Shown here: positions 45,743 through 57,284 of the stretch, piece by piece | Layout of the letters: the number at the start of each line of letters is the position of its first letter | Numbering within the stretch: position 1 is the stretch's first letter | Source of the DNA: Microvelia longipes | Taxonomy: Eukaryota > Arthropoda > Insecta > Hemiptera > Veliidae | DNA length: 64,000 nt | NCBI GenBank assembly: GCA_018340805.1 | Contig: JACMZG010001913.1 | Location: 13,151,854-13,215,853, forward strand | Direction: 5' to 3' | Translations under genes and position numbers: made by a program | Notes under the pieces: model-generated | Told to the model about the DNA's origin: nothing | Databases searched by the model: none | Seen by the model: the letters and a program-made list of their open reading frames with translations, nothing else

Positions 45743-46252
45743 CTGATAAGACGCGGTCGAATATCCACGGCCTTCTAGGACATTGGATCACCAACAAACT
45801 TTTTTTATAACTTTTTTTTCAAAATTTTCAGTAATTAGCCGGATTTGTGATAAATGAAGCTTATTTCCGTAACCTGCATGCCCTTTTGGTTAACCTCAAA
45901 GAGTATTTACATTCACTCAACGATTTATTTTTAATCTATCTTGGTACATACATAACTACTGTTAGACGTCAATGTTATCTACCTGATTTGTGTTATATTT
46001 TGACATGTCATATTTGTTAACATTGACGTCTAACAGTAGTTATGTATGTACCAAGTTAGATTAAAAATAAATCGTTGAGTGAATGTAAATACTCTTGGAG
46101 ATTAACCAAAAGAGCGTGCAGATTACGGAAATAGGCTTCATTTTTCACAAATCCGGCTAATTACTGAAAATTTTGAAAAAAAAGTTATAAAAAAAGTTTG
46201 TTAGTGATCCAATGTTCTAGAAGGCCGTGGATATTCGACCGCGCCTTATTGA
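45743..46252. mobile_element. Near-perfect 510-bp hairpin element, arms about 235 bp
   Basis: The left arm (45743-45977) starts CTGATAAGACGCGGTCGAAT and ends ACTGTTAGACGTCAATGTTA. The right arm (about 46018-46252) is its reverse complement with only scattered mismatches. The loop is about 40 bases. Such identity implies a young foldback element or selection or gene conversion keeping the arms alike. Transcribed as part of the AST-CCC pre-mRNA it would form long dsRNA. The terminal motif resembles the element at 11951. Confidence 0.88.
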
Positions 46253-46259
46253 AGATGGA

Positions 46260-47050
46260 GTATTCAATAAATTATTCATAATAATTAATATCTTAGGGTT
46301 AAATTATTTGACTTTTGTAACACGGAATGTCTATGTAAAAACATACATTTTTTGAGAGTGACATATATTTGTTTTATTGTTAGCAGAAATTTTTTATGTA
46401 AATAATTCACTCAAAAAAATACATTAAGGGAGAACAAGAAAAAAGTAAGAAATTTCAAATAAACCGACCATAAGGGAATTTGTATAATTTTAAAATTTAA
46501 AAAAGCCGGAATAAGTTTAAAAAGTTAAAAGATATTTTGTCAAAGAGAAAATTTAGTGGAATTTCAATTCCGTTGCCGAAATATAAAAGACTTGAGATAA
46601 ACCGAAACAATCCTTCCACGTGAATTATTATTTTAGGCGAGACATCATTTGGAATTATATTTTTTTTAAAAGAAAAAAATAAATATAAAAGACTGCAGTA
46701 TTCGTTTTTTTTAAAATACCGTCTTTTGACAAAAGGTTTTTTTGAAAATGATTTGCAAAGAAGATGCGGGCCATCAAGAGGAAGTTATACAATGCTCTCT
46801 TTATCTCTACTGAATAAATTAAAATATTAAAATGACATGATATAGATTAAACTGTGTGTAAAAAAAATAAATTAAGAAAAGTGAAAAAATTTAATTTTAT
46901 ATTAAAATAATTTCGACAATGCATTTAATAGATAATGAATAAATTGTTGCCTTGTTTTTAAGTAAAATGGGTAGTTCTCCACAAAATGTAATTTATAAAC
47001 AGAGCCGCCTTTTCATTCCACGGCCATCATTGCCTGACCCAACAAACATT
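46260..47050. other. Intronic stretch, nothing recognised
   Basis: AT-rich, no gene or RNA motif. Confidence 0.5.
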
Positions 47051-47066
47051 AGGATTTCACGTCAGA

Positions 47067-47495
47067 CATAGAGATATTATTACTAGAGAGGCCATACAGG
47101 TTAAAGTTTGAGGCATCGAAAAAGTAACCTGACCACTTTCACATATTATTACAATCAAATAATCAGCACAAAACATCTGCAACTTATCTAGTAGAACGTT
47201 TAAAATACAAATCAAAATACTAACAAGCCACAACAACCTTATCATCTCTGTTACTTGTAGCATCTATGTATATGACAGAATGCAGTGTAACTATAAAATA
47301 AATTAAATAAAAAAATAAAATAAACAAAAAAATGTGCGGATAGGCTAAAACAAATTATTTATAATAACCTTAACTTACTCTTGGATAAGGTTTCAATGAG
47401 GTTACACAGAGCCCCTGAGAGCCCCAAAAAGATGTTTCAGGTCTCTTAATGTAATAAGAGAGGCTATGCTCCCTCTACTAGTATATATCTCTATG
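47067..47495 (-). mobile_element. Family B hAT-type MITE with perfect 8-bp TSD
   Basis: CATAGAGATATTATTACTAG at the left and CTAGTATATATCTCTATG at the right, flanked by ACGTCAGA on both sides (47059-47066, 47496-47503). It is 429 bp. Internal blocks CGAAAAAGTAACCTGACC and GAGGTTACACAGAGCCCCTG identify the same family as 19817 and 21166. Confidence 0.9.
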
Positions 47496-47519
47496 ACGTC
47501 AGAAAAATACATAAAATAA

Positions 47520-47900
47520 TAATATTTAATAACGGACTTGCTTCGCTCACAAGGTAGAGTAAATAAGGAAACATTCGCACGACTGTATTTTAAACTATAA
47601 ATGCAATAAATAAAAAAGGGAGGGGGGGGGTTTCTTCGCACGCTAAGTTGCATGGTTTATTAAAGAAACGCTTTAAAATGGCTCGCGTCGCTCGCTAGAT
47701 TGCGTATATTTATTACAATACATAGTTAAAAAAGGTTCGATATGCTCGCTAGATTGTGTATAGTTACAATAAAGTATGGTGATAAAGGCTCGCTAGTTTG
47801 AGTATATTTATAAAAATACATAGTTAGAAGGGCTCGCTTTGCTCGCTTAACAGCGTCTTTGTACAATAATACATTGTAAAGAGGGCTATGTTTAGAATTT
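47520..47900. repeat. Tandem repeat with GCTCGCTAG motif, about 55-60-bp unit
   Basis: GGCTCGCGTCGCTCGCTAGA, then TTGCGTATATTTATTACAAT, recurs about four times with drift. Similar to the GCTCGCTAG phrases in the array at 1-330. Confidence 0.75.
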
Positions 47901-47904
47901 TATG

Positions 47905-48770
47905 TGCTGGAAAAGAGCTCACTTAATTGCTTACAATAGGTTTAATTGCATTTAATCATTTAAGTCGCTGCATCCGTCACCTGCATCATGATACGTAGTC
48001 TAAACTTGACATCAGACAGACAGAAGGGATTACGCTCGCCTCATCTCCATTCTCCATATTCAAACCAAGTCATTTTTATACTTAACTATGTTCGCACTTA
48101 ATTATTAATATTGTCAAAATTAATGTCATTTTGTATAGCAGATTCAGCCAGTCTAGTCTTGTGTTTTGTTCATTTCTGTCTAGGTAGGTAGATGTTGAGT
48201 GGCAACCTTTGGTTGCAAACCAAACCAATTAGAGTAGGAGAAATGAAGTAAACAATTTTTTTTGAGGTAGTACGTAATTGAGCACTTTATTGGACCGTTT
48301 TTAGGATGAGAAGCCAATCATTATTATTATAGGAGGTTATTTAGTACTTTTCACCTCCGAGGACAATAATGAATGTAAAAAAACTCCTAGGACGTAAAAG
48401 TAATTCATATGTTGCCGCCATTACTGTAATGTAGCGTGTTCAAAAAACAATCTGTGTTAAACCTTCATGAGCTTTATTTACAAACGTTCATTTTGTTTCT
48501 GTTTTTGTTCGTAGACTAATTTTTTTTTCGTTTTTAAAAGGTGTTCTAATTGACAATTTTTGTGTGTTTATTTGTAAAGCTTTTACATTTTTGAGTAAAA
48601 GTGTGAAGCTATAGATGAATTTAAAGACGGCGATAATATGGAGTTAATAATAATTGGATAAAAAAACGTTTTTTTTTTCAATTAAGTATATAGCACAGTT
48701 TAATGAGTGCTGTTTTTATTTTTTTTAATGAGTGCTTTATTTAATGAGTGCTACCTCAAAAAAAATAGTG
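47905..48770. other. Intronic stretch, nothing recognised
   Basis: The phrases TTAATGAGTGCT and AGTGCTACCTCAAAAAAA near 48710-48765 and TTTTGAGGTAGTACG at 48260 are inverted relative to each other, suggesting a decayed palindromic element of about 500 bp ending at 48768. Confidence 0.45.
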
Positions 48771-48774
48771 TATG

Positions 48775-48885
48775 CCATCCGGCTGAGAATGTCTTTATGT
48801 CTTGGCAATTTTTCCCGACTCGCTTCGCTCGTCGGTAAGTCTAATTGCCGTGACATAAAGACACACTTCTCAGCCTTATGGCATA
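48775..48885. repeat. Hairpin-forming palindrome
   Basis: GGCTGAGAATGTCTTTATGT pairs with ACATAAAGACACACTTCTCA, and GGCAATT with AATTGCC. The loop holds GACTCGCTTCGCTCGTCGG. Confidence 0.75.
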
Positions 48886-48989
48886 AATAACTATTATTGA
48901 AAACGTTATTAAGATATCTTTAGACAGCAAAATTGATTGCACCATGAGTAGTACGAAATTTTATTAATTTACTTAATTTATTTATTTTC

Positions 48990-49160
48990 TTAAATGTTTT
49001 TTACTTTTCCTCATTTATACCGTAGGTATATAGGAAAACATTGTGATTTATTTGTGATTGTGTTTACAAAAACACCGGAATTATCCGTTTCAGGTGTTTT
49101 TAAAGCCTCCTAAGTGATTTTTTACAAATTTGTATGTGTGTGTATCTGCTATCATCGTAG
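48990..49160 (+). mobile_element. Family E 5' fragment, close to exon 2
   Basis: TTTTACTTTTCCTCATTTAT, ACCGGAATTATCCGTTTCAG and GTTTTTAAAGCCTCC match the family E 5' block. It ends about 380 bp before AST-CCC exon 2. Confidence 0.65.
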
Positions 49161-49537
49161 CTCCCAGTCACCCATTGTATTTATACTAGAGAGTTGAACA
49201 AAAAATAGTCTAAAAAGCGTGATAAAAGTTACTTAAATATAATATTAGATCAAATTTCTTAGGATTCAATGCGGCTCCTAAACGGCAATACCAACAATAC
49301 ATTAACAATTTTTTTCACTCCAGAGAAGGGTTACATTTAATTTGTCCTGCCGGGGGGGGGGGGGTATCCTGGAGGGGGATACCTTCGGACCCCTTTGAAA
49401 GATACGCTGTGTCTACTGCACACAAAGAGACTTAATAATAAGTATTATGTTCTTTGATTACACAACTGAGACCTCCCTTCATGTTATATTAATTTGTTGA
49501 AACCAATTAATAAAAAAGTTTCAATTCGTTGTTTCAG

Positions 49538-49702
49538 GTCATGGATGACGACGGCAGTATTGAAACAGCGCTGATGAATTACTTGTTCGCCAAACAATTT
49601 GTAAACAGACTCCGCTCACAGATGGACGTGACAGATCTCCAGAGAAAACGCTCCTACTGGAAACAGTGCGCCTTTAATGCTGTGTCATGCTTTGGAAAAT
49701 AA
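49538..49702 (+). CDS. AST-CCC: Allatostatin triple C precursor, coding exon 2 with mature peptide
   Basis: Encodes residues 40-93 and the stop. The acceptor is TTCGTTGTTTCAG, phase 0. The propeptide has an acidic [10 protein letters not shown] segment and a basic helix-like stretch ([15 protein letters not shown]), then RKR at 75-77. The mature peptide [14 protein letters not shown] spans residues 78-91, with Cys83 and Cys90 expected to form the disulfide ring. Gly92 donates the amide and Lys93 would be removed by carboxypeptidase. This is the AST-CCC form as I know it from insects; AST-C and AST-CC differ in sequence and lack the amidation signal. The peptide presumably signals through AST-C/somatostatin-like receptors, and its physiological role is less known than that of AST-C. 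The exon has no start codon of its own and is short, so ORF-based calling misses it. Recognition of the peptide is near certain. Confidence 0.96.
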   Translation, partial: VMDDDGSIETALMNYLFAKQFVNRLRSQMDVTDLQRKRSYWKQCAFNAVSCFGK

Positions 49703-49814
49703 ACCTTCCCCCCTCCATCCAATATCATCACGGCGTTTATAACATTACCATCCATTAATATTCATAATATACATTTTTTTTGTTAAAACTAATTAAATAT
49801 ATAAAACTGGTGCA

Positions 49815-49820
49815 AATAAA
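49815..49820 (+). terminator. AATAAA polyadenylation signal for AST-CCC
   Basis: A canonical AATAAA lies 113 bases after the stop codon, in GTGCAAATAAATTC. It is the first canonical hexamer I see on this strand after the stop, and plausible as the 3' end signal. Confidence 0.55.
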
Positions 49821-50004
49821 TTCTAACAATAGAAATAATCACAGAAATAGTTTTGATATTTGAGCATATTTTATAAAAACTCAAAAAATACTTTATCTTA
49901 AAATGAACTCTAAACAGCAAAGTTCAGATTTATTGGAGTGAAAAGTAAAGCAATCATTTGAGTATTTTTTGCATTGATTGTTAAAATCATTATAAGATAC
50001 CTTA

Positions 50005-50026
50005 ATATTATATATATATATATAAT

Positions 50027-50060
<34 letters not shown>

Positions 50061-50067
50061 ATATATA
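50005..50067. repeat. (AT)n microsatellite
   Basis: About 60 bp of alternating TA with an ATAATTATA interruption. Confidence 0.95.
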
Positions 50068-50464
50068 CGTACTTGTTTGAACAAATTTAAAAGTGATAAT
50101 ATGAAATTTAAAAAATAATAACGAAGTAAAAACAGCCAGCTTGCGAGAATCATACTTAATTTTATCCTACATTAAACAAATATAAAATATAGGGTAAACC
50201 TGAAAATTGCTAGAAAATTAACAACTTAGAAATTTGAATGGTAAATGAAGTGAGAAGGAATGATTATATAGAAAAAAGAGTTATTTATATAAACTTATTT
50301 CAATATATTTGCACCAGTACTTGATATCTACTAAGTAATGAAAAATTAAAGAATATGTTGTAAATGAAATTTGTTATTAAAATTGTATCACCACGAATAA
50401 AACTAATATTTTGCAAATATGCTAAAGGAATGTATTGTTAAAACGAAACAGTTATCCAGATTGA

Positions 50465-50768
50465 CTTGTGTATTATGAAGATTTAGGTTTTCCAATGTTG
50501 GCAACAATGTAGATGATGAAACCGATGTTTCGCTTCCATTTCGGGAGGCTTCTTCAGGGTTGTAGGACATCATGGATAAAACCACAATGCTCTACTTAAC
50601 TGAACTGAATAAAAACAGTTATTTATTTAAAAAAACTTTTTTATTTTTTAAAAACTTTTAAAAAAAGTTTTTTTTTAGAGCGTTGTGTTTCCATCCATGA
50701 AATCTGTAACTCTCACAGAGGAAGTGAAAAACAAGCACGACACCACCGGAAGACCAAAATCTTCATAA
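50465..50768. mobile_element. Palindromic family H element with hammerhead motifs in both arms
   Basis: The left arm (reverse complement of family H: ATGAAGATTTAGG ... TCTTCAGGGTTGTAGGACAT) and the right arm (TCCATCCATGAAATCTGTAA ... CACCGGAAGACCAAAATCTT) face away from each other across an A/T-rich centre. The left arm holds an intact core (50520-50561, minus strand). The right arm is heavily mutated. Confidence 0.68.
50520..50561 (-). ncRNA. Hammerhead-like motif with compensatory stem I change
   Basis: On the minus strand: AACC, CTGAAGA, AGCCTCC-loop-GGAAGC, GAAAC, ATC, GGTT. Core bases are intact. Stem I is AACC/GGUU instead of the AUCC/GGAU of the other copies, so a substitution on one side is matched on the other. 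The cleavage triplet is AUC, which is permitted (NUH). Confidence 0.58.
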
Positions 50769-51027
50769 ATATAACCACAGACTTCTACTAAATTTTTTAT
50801 GTTTATGATTGCAAATAGTTTTATTTTACTAGATAAAGAAACTACATTTAATACGTATTCATTTCTCAGCTTTATAATAATAAAGTCTAATAAAGATAGA
50901 CGAGATGCGAACTATTGATAATAAAAAGTAACATAATGTAACTAAATATCATCGAGCAAAATTTAGATAGCGAAGCGAGAGAGGAACTGCTATGACAAAC
51001 CCTTATAAGCAGCCAATTTATTGGGTG

Positions 51028-51545
51028 CCTTACAGTCTATCGTTTAGTTTAAAAATCCCCAAGGTCATAAGTATTTTGCGGAGTAACCAATCAGAGAAGC
51101 CGCTGCCAACCTCTCACTTAAAAAGAGAAAAAAACCCTACCACAATATCCGCTGTAGGGAAAAAACCTTCTTCCCACCAATCGTTCACTTTGTTGGTGGT
51201 TCTTCTTTTGATTACATCGTTTTGAAAAATACTTTCAAATTAATCTTAAAATTGATGTTTTAAAATAAAACTACACAAAAGAAATGTAAAAAAAACATAG
51301 CCAAGAAAATACGGGTAAAATAACCTGATTTGTTTGCATAGTTTTTTCTCGCTCCCTTCTTGCAGGGATTTTTTTTCTTAAGAATCAGAGGTGTCTGACC
51401 TGCCAAGATTTTTAAACTGAACGATAGACTGTAGGGTGTGTACGCGAGATTGACCGGTTATATATGAACTGGTCAGTATTATGGCGGTTATTTTACCCGT
51501 AACATCAAAGTGACCAGAGTTAAGTTGGCAAGCTCTATTTAACCT
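51028..51545. repeat. Nested inverted repeats
   Basis: ACAGTCTATCGTTTAGTTTA (about 51030) pairs with TAAACTGAACGATAGACTGT (about 51412). ACGGGTAAAATAACC (about 51311) pairs with GGTTATTTTACCCGT (about 51486). Two interleaved palindromes suggest a decayed MITE, possibly with one insertion in another. The two short ORFs here are by-products. Confidence 0.6.
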
Positions 51546-51559
51546 CTTCTTGAGATCAG

Positions 51560-52060
51560 TGATAGGTATCCTCAAGGTTTTCGATATAACCTTTTAACAA
51601 CAACGAGCTTGCCTTTGTTTATGCTTTGATAAACTCGTCATTACTTTTAACATCTTGTGTTGATGTTTAATATTCCTACTTGAGCAACAGGTCAACCACT
51701 TCAGGCTTTATCTTATCTCATTATTACTGAATTTTATGAACCAACTAAAAGTAACTAATATCAACTTATTGTAACGTTAAAATAAATTTGTTTCTTTCAA
51801 AGTTGGAAAAAAGGCCGAAACAAGTAACCTGTCTATCAAAAAAAGTTGGTAGACCTGAGTCAAGTAACCTCTCTTTTTCCAGTCTCTTTGATCACCAATG
51901 CCTCCTTGATTTTTGAGACACGCCTACTGAGTAATTCAGCCTACTAACTGGGAACAATATGCTGGAAACGGCCCTTCGGTCAGACCTGTTTGATTGGTCA
52001 ATTCTCACGAACCTTTGACATTATTAGCCATGTATTACCATGTATAACCAAAGCATGTGA
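51560..52060. other. Non-coding stretch, nothing recognised
   Basis: No gene or RNA. AGTAACCTGTCTATC and AGTAACCTCTCTTTT phrases repeat 45 bp apart. Confidence 0.5.
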
Positions 52061-52069
52061 AACAAATAT

Positions 52070-52180
52070 CATCCTGACTGGGTTTTGAACCCCTGCCAGA
52101 ACAGGCATAGAAGTTTAGCTGAGAGGACGAAAAGACAAGCCTTACACCCTTCGGCTTGTCTGACCCCACCAGTTAAAGTT
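52070..52180 (-). repeat. Possible tRNA-derived repeat (box B-like)
   Basis: On the minus strand GGCAGGGGTTCAAAACCCAG resembles a T-arm/box B (GGTTCAAAACC). Upstream, a hairpin AGACAAGCCGAAGGGTGTAA/GGCTTGTCT can form. The cloverleaf cannot be completed, so it is not a tRNA gene. A SINE head or tRNA pseudogene is possible. Confidence 0.35.
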
Positions 52181-52189
52181 ACATTAATA

Positions 52190-53060
52190 TTCTTAATTTT
52201 TCATAACTCATTAGTCATTCTCTTTTTATACATTTAATACCTTTTAACTAAATTTCTTTTCTATTAAATCATACAGGAAATCATGTTAACTTTCAGAATT
52301 TATGTAAAGAATACAAATAATGTTCTAAAAAATTATCACTATAGTTTTTGAAATAATTAAATCATCATGGTTGAGAGGTTAAAAATAAATATAAGTTAGA
52401 ACAAGATCTAAAAATAAAAGTTAAATACAGACTAAAAAAATACAGTGATTAGATCTTTGTCATTCAAAATACTTCAACATATAATTATAATATATATATA
52501 TATACATATATATGTATACACCTTTATAGTGCCAATGCAGACCAATAAGTGTCCAAAATATCTTCAAATACACACCATCCATTTCTGCCCTGTAAAAGAA
52601 TGGCAGTTGTGAAGCTGGTATCAGCAATAGCTAGACTTCAGCAATATTATATGTCTTGTCCACAAATTAATGACATAACTATCAAAGTGTAACTGATCAG
52701 AACATAATCCATTAACTAATAAATCAACCCAAGAAATGTCCAGATGTAAAATTTTTCTTTTGCTTTGTCCATTAAACATATTAGATAACCTGTGCATTTT
52801 TTCCTTTTATTTCATAAAAAATTTGCACAAAAAATTAAAAGTGCACTGTTTTAATCCTTAATGATAAGGATTGCTTAAATAAACAGTGTAGTTATCTATC
52901 ACTAAGACAACCTTAATGGTTAATTCAAAGTATGTACAGCATGTAACACTCTCTTCATGTAACAACACCATTACGTCACAAAGTATACTCTGTAATCTAG
53001 AAGAAACCCCTAAAATAATCATCCTCTAAATCAATCATTCTAGACCATGAAGGTTTAAGG
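52190..53060. other. Non-coding stretch, nothing recognised
   Basis: AT-rich, with a short palindromic TATATATACATATATATGTATA motif near 52495-52520. Confidence 0.5.
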
Positions 53061-53065
53061 TAAAT

Positions 53066-53325
53066 GAGGGTAAGTCTTCCGGTGGTTAGGTAATATATAT
53101 ATAATAATAATTGCGTTTTGCTTTCTACTGTGGAGTCATCTTCAGGAATGTAGGACATCATGGATGAAAACGCAATGCTCTAAAAAACTGAACTGTTCAT
53201 TTAAAACACTGTGGTTTCATCAATAAATTTCTAAATCCCTGAAGAAGCCTCCTACAGTGGAAACAAAACGTCAGATTCATCATCAATGACACCCTCATCA
53301 CTTGAAGACCTACATCTTCAAGACC
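53066..53325. mobile_element. Palindromic family H element, both ribozyme-like cores degenerate
   Basis: The left arm on the minus strand has CTGAAGATGACTCC ... GCAAAAC (about 53110-53150). The right arm on the + strand has ATCCCTGAAGAAGCCTCC ... CAAAACGTCAGATT (53235-53276). Arms end in GTAAGTCTTCCGGTGG and TTGAAGACCTACATC. Both GAAA motifs carry a substitution (CAAA), so catalysis is unlikely. Confidence 0.65.
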
Positions 53326-53344
53326 ATTAAGCCTACACAGTTTA

Positions 53345-54055
53345 CTATACTAGATTTTGTCTAATTTACAATTTATTTTTAACCAACTCAAATTTCATTT
53401 ATAATCCATCTCATTCATGAAAAACAAATTAATTATAATTTCATGAAAAAAATATTCTATTTTAGAAAATAAGATTAAAACTGATTTAAAAAAAATTCTA
53501 ATTCCACCTTTAGTTAGATAAATTCCAACAAAGTTCTAAAATTTTTGTTTAAATTATTTTTATAAGTTTACTTATTTTAGGATAGTTAGACAAAACAATG
53601 ACTGATTTATGTTTAGTTATATGCTTTATTGTGGAGATATTTAACTTATAATTTAAGCAACCGAAGAAAAGAGTTAAAATGAGGAATAAATAAGGAAAAG
53701 TAGAAGTCGGAGAATAAAATACTTAGATTAGGTAAGTATATTAAAATACCTACCACAAAGTCGGTATAGAATCAATGTACAAAAATAATACGTATTAAAA
53801 TATCATCTTTTCTTCTGAACCACGATTTAGATTATCTCTATAACACGATTTACCACAAATTTAATTTATTTATAAATCCCTTAATAGTTTTCTTTATATT
53901 ACCTAATTTATTGTTTTTAAATGTAATATTTTATAAATTCTGATAGTTATATTTTGATAAGTTTACCAATATCAATGTAATTTATTAGATGTTTAGTTTT
54001 AAAAAATGAAATATAATCATTATTTTCCATGCCGTTTGTATTCTAATTTAAAACC
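53345..54055. other. AT-rich non-coding stretch
   Basis: Nothing recognised. Confidence 0.5.
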
Positions 54056-54061
54056 TGTGCT

Positions 54062-54240
54062 TTAGGTACCTTTACTTTCAGGATGAAAAGTTACCTTTAC
54101 TTTCATGATGAGGAGGTACCTTTACTTTCAGAACTAGGAGTTACCTTTATTTTCAGAACAAGGAGGTACCTTTCCTTTCACACTGAGGAGGTACCTTTAC
54201 TTTCAGAACTAGGAGGTACCTTTACTTTTAGAACAAGGGA
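54062..54240. repeat. Minisatellite, about 29-bp unit, about 6 copies
   Basis: GGTACCTTTACTTTCAGAAC plus AAGGA recurs six times with small variation. Because the unit is nearly a multiple of three, it creates a repetitive but non-genic open frame at 54083-54316. Confidence 0.88.
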
Positions 54241-54734
54241 CAATTTCAAGGTGAAAAAACATGTGGATCAACAATGTTATTATGGGGGATTGACTCCTAC
54301 AAATTATAAGCATTAGAGGGTCACCTTCCTATCAAAAATTTCATGTTGCTTCCATGCGTGGGGATACGTCGCGAATGTTCATTGTCAACAAATGGCCATT
54401 GAAGCAAAATATTTCAAGGTCGTCAAACTGATCGATGACGCTAAAGGGCAATGTCACAAATGTTCGTTTGAGCAAATCTCATTTTTTACGTTATTTTTGC
54501 TATTTGGCGCCAAATTAGGGGAAAACTTGATAAAATAAGGTTTCTAGTAGTTTTTCTTTTTAAAATTATCAAAAATAAAGCATGTCAAAATGTTCGAATG
54601 AGCAAATATCTTCTAGTTAGATTTTTGAATCTTTTCTATTGACACCTCATTTGGCTTCTCAGTTTCCATTGCCTTTATGATTTAACTGTTAGTCGTTAGT
54701 TTTATTTATAGGAAAGAGATTAAGAGATTAGATT

Positions 54735-54850
54735 AGGAGCCATTTGTCTAGTCCACATCCGGGAGCCATTTGTCTTGTCCACCTCCGGGAGCCATTTGTC
54801 TAGTCTGCCTCCGGGAGCCATTTGTCTAGTCTATCTCACGAATCCCTAGT
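54735..54850. repeat. Family J 27-bp tandem units
   Basis: Four copies of GGGAGCCATTTGTCTAGTCC plus ACCTCC, matching the 43858 array. Confidence 0.82.
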
Positions 54851-55109
54851 AAATTTAGCCATGAGCTTTAAGTGAGAGTCCGGAACCCTACAGGAAAAGG
54901 GGATTCCTTTGACTTGGAATCCTGGCCTAGTTAAGTCTGAAAGATATTAGGGTGCTAATCATATACCATAAGTAGCATTCAGAGTTTCTACGTTTATTGA
55001 CAAAACTTAGTTGACATATTTAGGAACGCAGTAGCGACCCGCCCTGCCAAGTCAAGAAGAAATGTAAAAATACCCTGGTTAATCAGTAAAATAGTCAAAA
55101 ATCTACTTA

Positions 55110-55870
55110 AGCTGTTAGTGTATAGTATACTGTACGCAACAAAGTAGGGTTTTTGAGGGTCTGTAGCTTGAAAACGGCTATAGGTACATAAATAATATTA
55201 TAATATCTTTAAAGGGCGTGTCTTTTAGATCAAAAATAAAAAAATCACCCAAATCGGCCTAGCAGAAGGGGAGAAAAAGAGGTTTGAAAATGACATTTTT
55301 GACAACTTCTTATTCATGCATTTTTTCTTCTGCATTTTTTGTTAACGCACCTACAGCCTAAACTACTTAACGGATTTTGACATAAAGGACTTTTTAGATT
55401 CGTCTTATGCTTGTGTGCTTTCCTTCCTCATAAAATCTCAAATTCGACATTTCTACGCTGAACGCGGAGCGCAAAACTTAGCTAGCGAACGGTAGTTTTA
55501 TACATTGAAGCACCTACTGCCTCAACTACTGAACAGATTTTGATGTGTCAGGACTTTTTAAATCCTTCCTTTTATCATTCCTCATAAAATCTCGAATTCG
55601 ACGTTCTTACGCATAACGCGGAGCGAAAAACTAACCTACAACCTAAACTTCTGAACATATTTTGATATGTGGTGACTTTTTTAATTTGTCTTATGCCTGT
55701 GTGTATTCCTACCTGATAAAATCCTAAATTCGACATTCCTGTGCTAAACATGGAGCTAGAAACTAAGCTAGCGAACGCTACTTTTATATAAATTGACCCA
55801 TCTGCACTATTTACTAATGAATGGATTTTTGTGATTGAGGACTTTTGGATATTTTCTGAATCCTATGTTT
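55110..55870 (+). repeat. Family K dispersed repeat with internal 130-150-bp units
   Basis: GGCTGTAGGTGCGT-type motif in reverse: ACGCACCTACAGCCTAAACT, CTTAACGGATTTTGACAT. Related phrases recur at about 55505, 55640 and 55790 (CTACTGAACAGATTTTGATG and the like), each followed by GGACTTTTT and a CTCATAAAATCTC block. It matches 36320-36960 in the opposite orientation. Confidence 0.6.
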
Positions 55871-55914
55871 GTAAGCGCTGCAGAAAACAAAGCTTGAGAG
55901 TGTCATATACAATA

Positions 55915-56412
55915 CCTTGACAATGAAGTTGCTAGGTTGGCAATAGTTAAGGGCCCAGAAGCGGGCCCCTCACTTTTCTGGCGTGCCAGAAAAGTGAATC
56001 ACCTTTAGAGATAGGGTATAGTGCCAGATTATATCGTACCCTTATCGTTTCATTTATTCGTTCATTTCTTTTGTATACTCCTTGATCTATGCAGGTAAGT
56101 AAAACTGCTGCAAATATGACAATTGCTAAAATCTGTTATGATGAATCTCCATGAACACCTGAATTGTTTGATATCTCAAAATATAGCAAAAGAAAATATA
56201 AAACTCGTTCACACCGCTGGCTTGCCGCCCAGGAGAAGAAGCTGATGATTGTCTCTAAATTGCAAATTAGGGCCTTAACTATTGCCAACCTGCAGCTACT
56301 TCACTTTGAAACGCTATGACAGTCGTCACCCAATACGGACATGACTCGGGACAGAAAAGTTGATTTCCATGCTTTTTTTTGACCAAAGACTTGGCGGGGA
56401 GTATTTTTTACC
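55915..56412. mobile_element. Family A MITE, left end truncated
   Basis: The right terminus is intact: GACTCGGGACAGAAAAGTTG ... GACTTGGCGGGGAGTATTTT (about 56290-56412). The left arm begins internally at GAAGTTGCTAGGTTGGCAAT. An additional small palindrome, ACTTTTCTGGCGTGCCAGAAAAGT, lies at about 55972. Confidence 0.72.
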
Positions 56413-56799
56413 GACATAATGGTTTTTGGTAAGATATTATTTATACGGTATGTATTAGATGTGCAATTTTAGTGCAATAGTTTCAGATTATTGCCAGATA
56501 GGTCAGGGCAAGATCAGTCCAGACGGCAGAATACAACGGCAAATCACCACTTTTTAAGATTTTAAATGAAACTATTTAAAATTAAGAGGCTAGAGACTCC
56601 CCACCATCTACAACCCCTATTAAAACAAATATTTATAATGCAAATAATTTATGGGCAAGCTACCCAGGGAATAATAAGGACTGTTATATCTATGTCCAAA
56701 GAAACTAATTATTAGAGGAGGACTTAGGTAAAAACACAGTGATGAAGGAGTCTAGAAATTGTTTCAGTGGGTACCAAACTGTACTTATACCGGTGCTGA

Positions 56800-57230
56800 A
56801 GAATGTGTAAAAAGTTCTAGTCTTGGATCCCTACTAGAATCTAGTCTTCCCCCTGGAAGCATTCTGGGGCACTTCTTTGATAGTTACCTCCTTTTAGGGA
56901 GGTACTATATGCTGCTTTTTTTATCAATGTAACCTTCTTTAGATTTTTATTCCTTTTGACAGACCACACTGGTTATCTCTTTTTTAGTTTACCCCCTTAG
57001 TTTTTTTTATTTTATTACTATCTTTATATATGTTTATCTCATTATGCACTTTTCCGGGGATTAGAAAAGCATTAGGGCTTTTGGTGGGTGGGTTAGATTA
57101 AGGGGGAAAGACAAAGATATTGCTTCCCAATAAACTAACTCCAAGGGAGTACATATAAAAGGTATCCTAGAAGGGGAGTAACCATCTACTAAGAAGGTAA
57201 CGCTTCTTCAGATGGTAATTGGTACCAAGT
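56800..57230. repeat. Family J copy
   Basis: GGATCCCTACTAGAATCTAG, GGGGCACTTCTTTGATAGTT, ATCCCTTTTGACAGACC-like and GGAGTAACCATCTACTAAGA match 43980-44400 in order. Confidence 0.75.
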
Positions 57231-57284
57231 TATGGAATTTTTATATTTATCTTGTAGTTTATCTTATCTTTTTTTACATTGATC

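Noticed and set aside
52070..52180. Possible tRNA gene on the minus strand
   Set aside because: Only a T-arm-like motif is convincing. Acceptor and anticodon arms cannot be completed.
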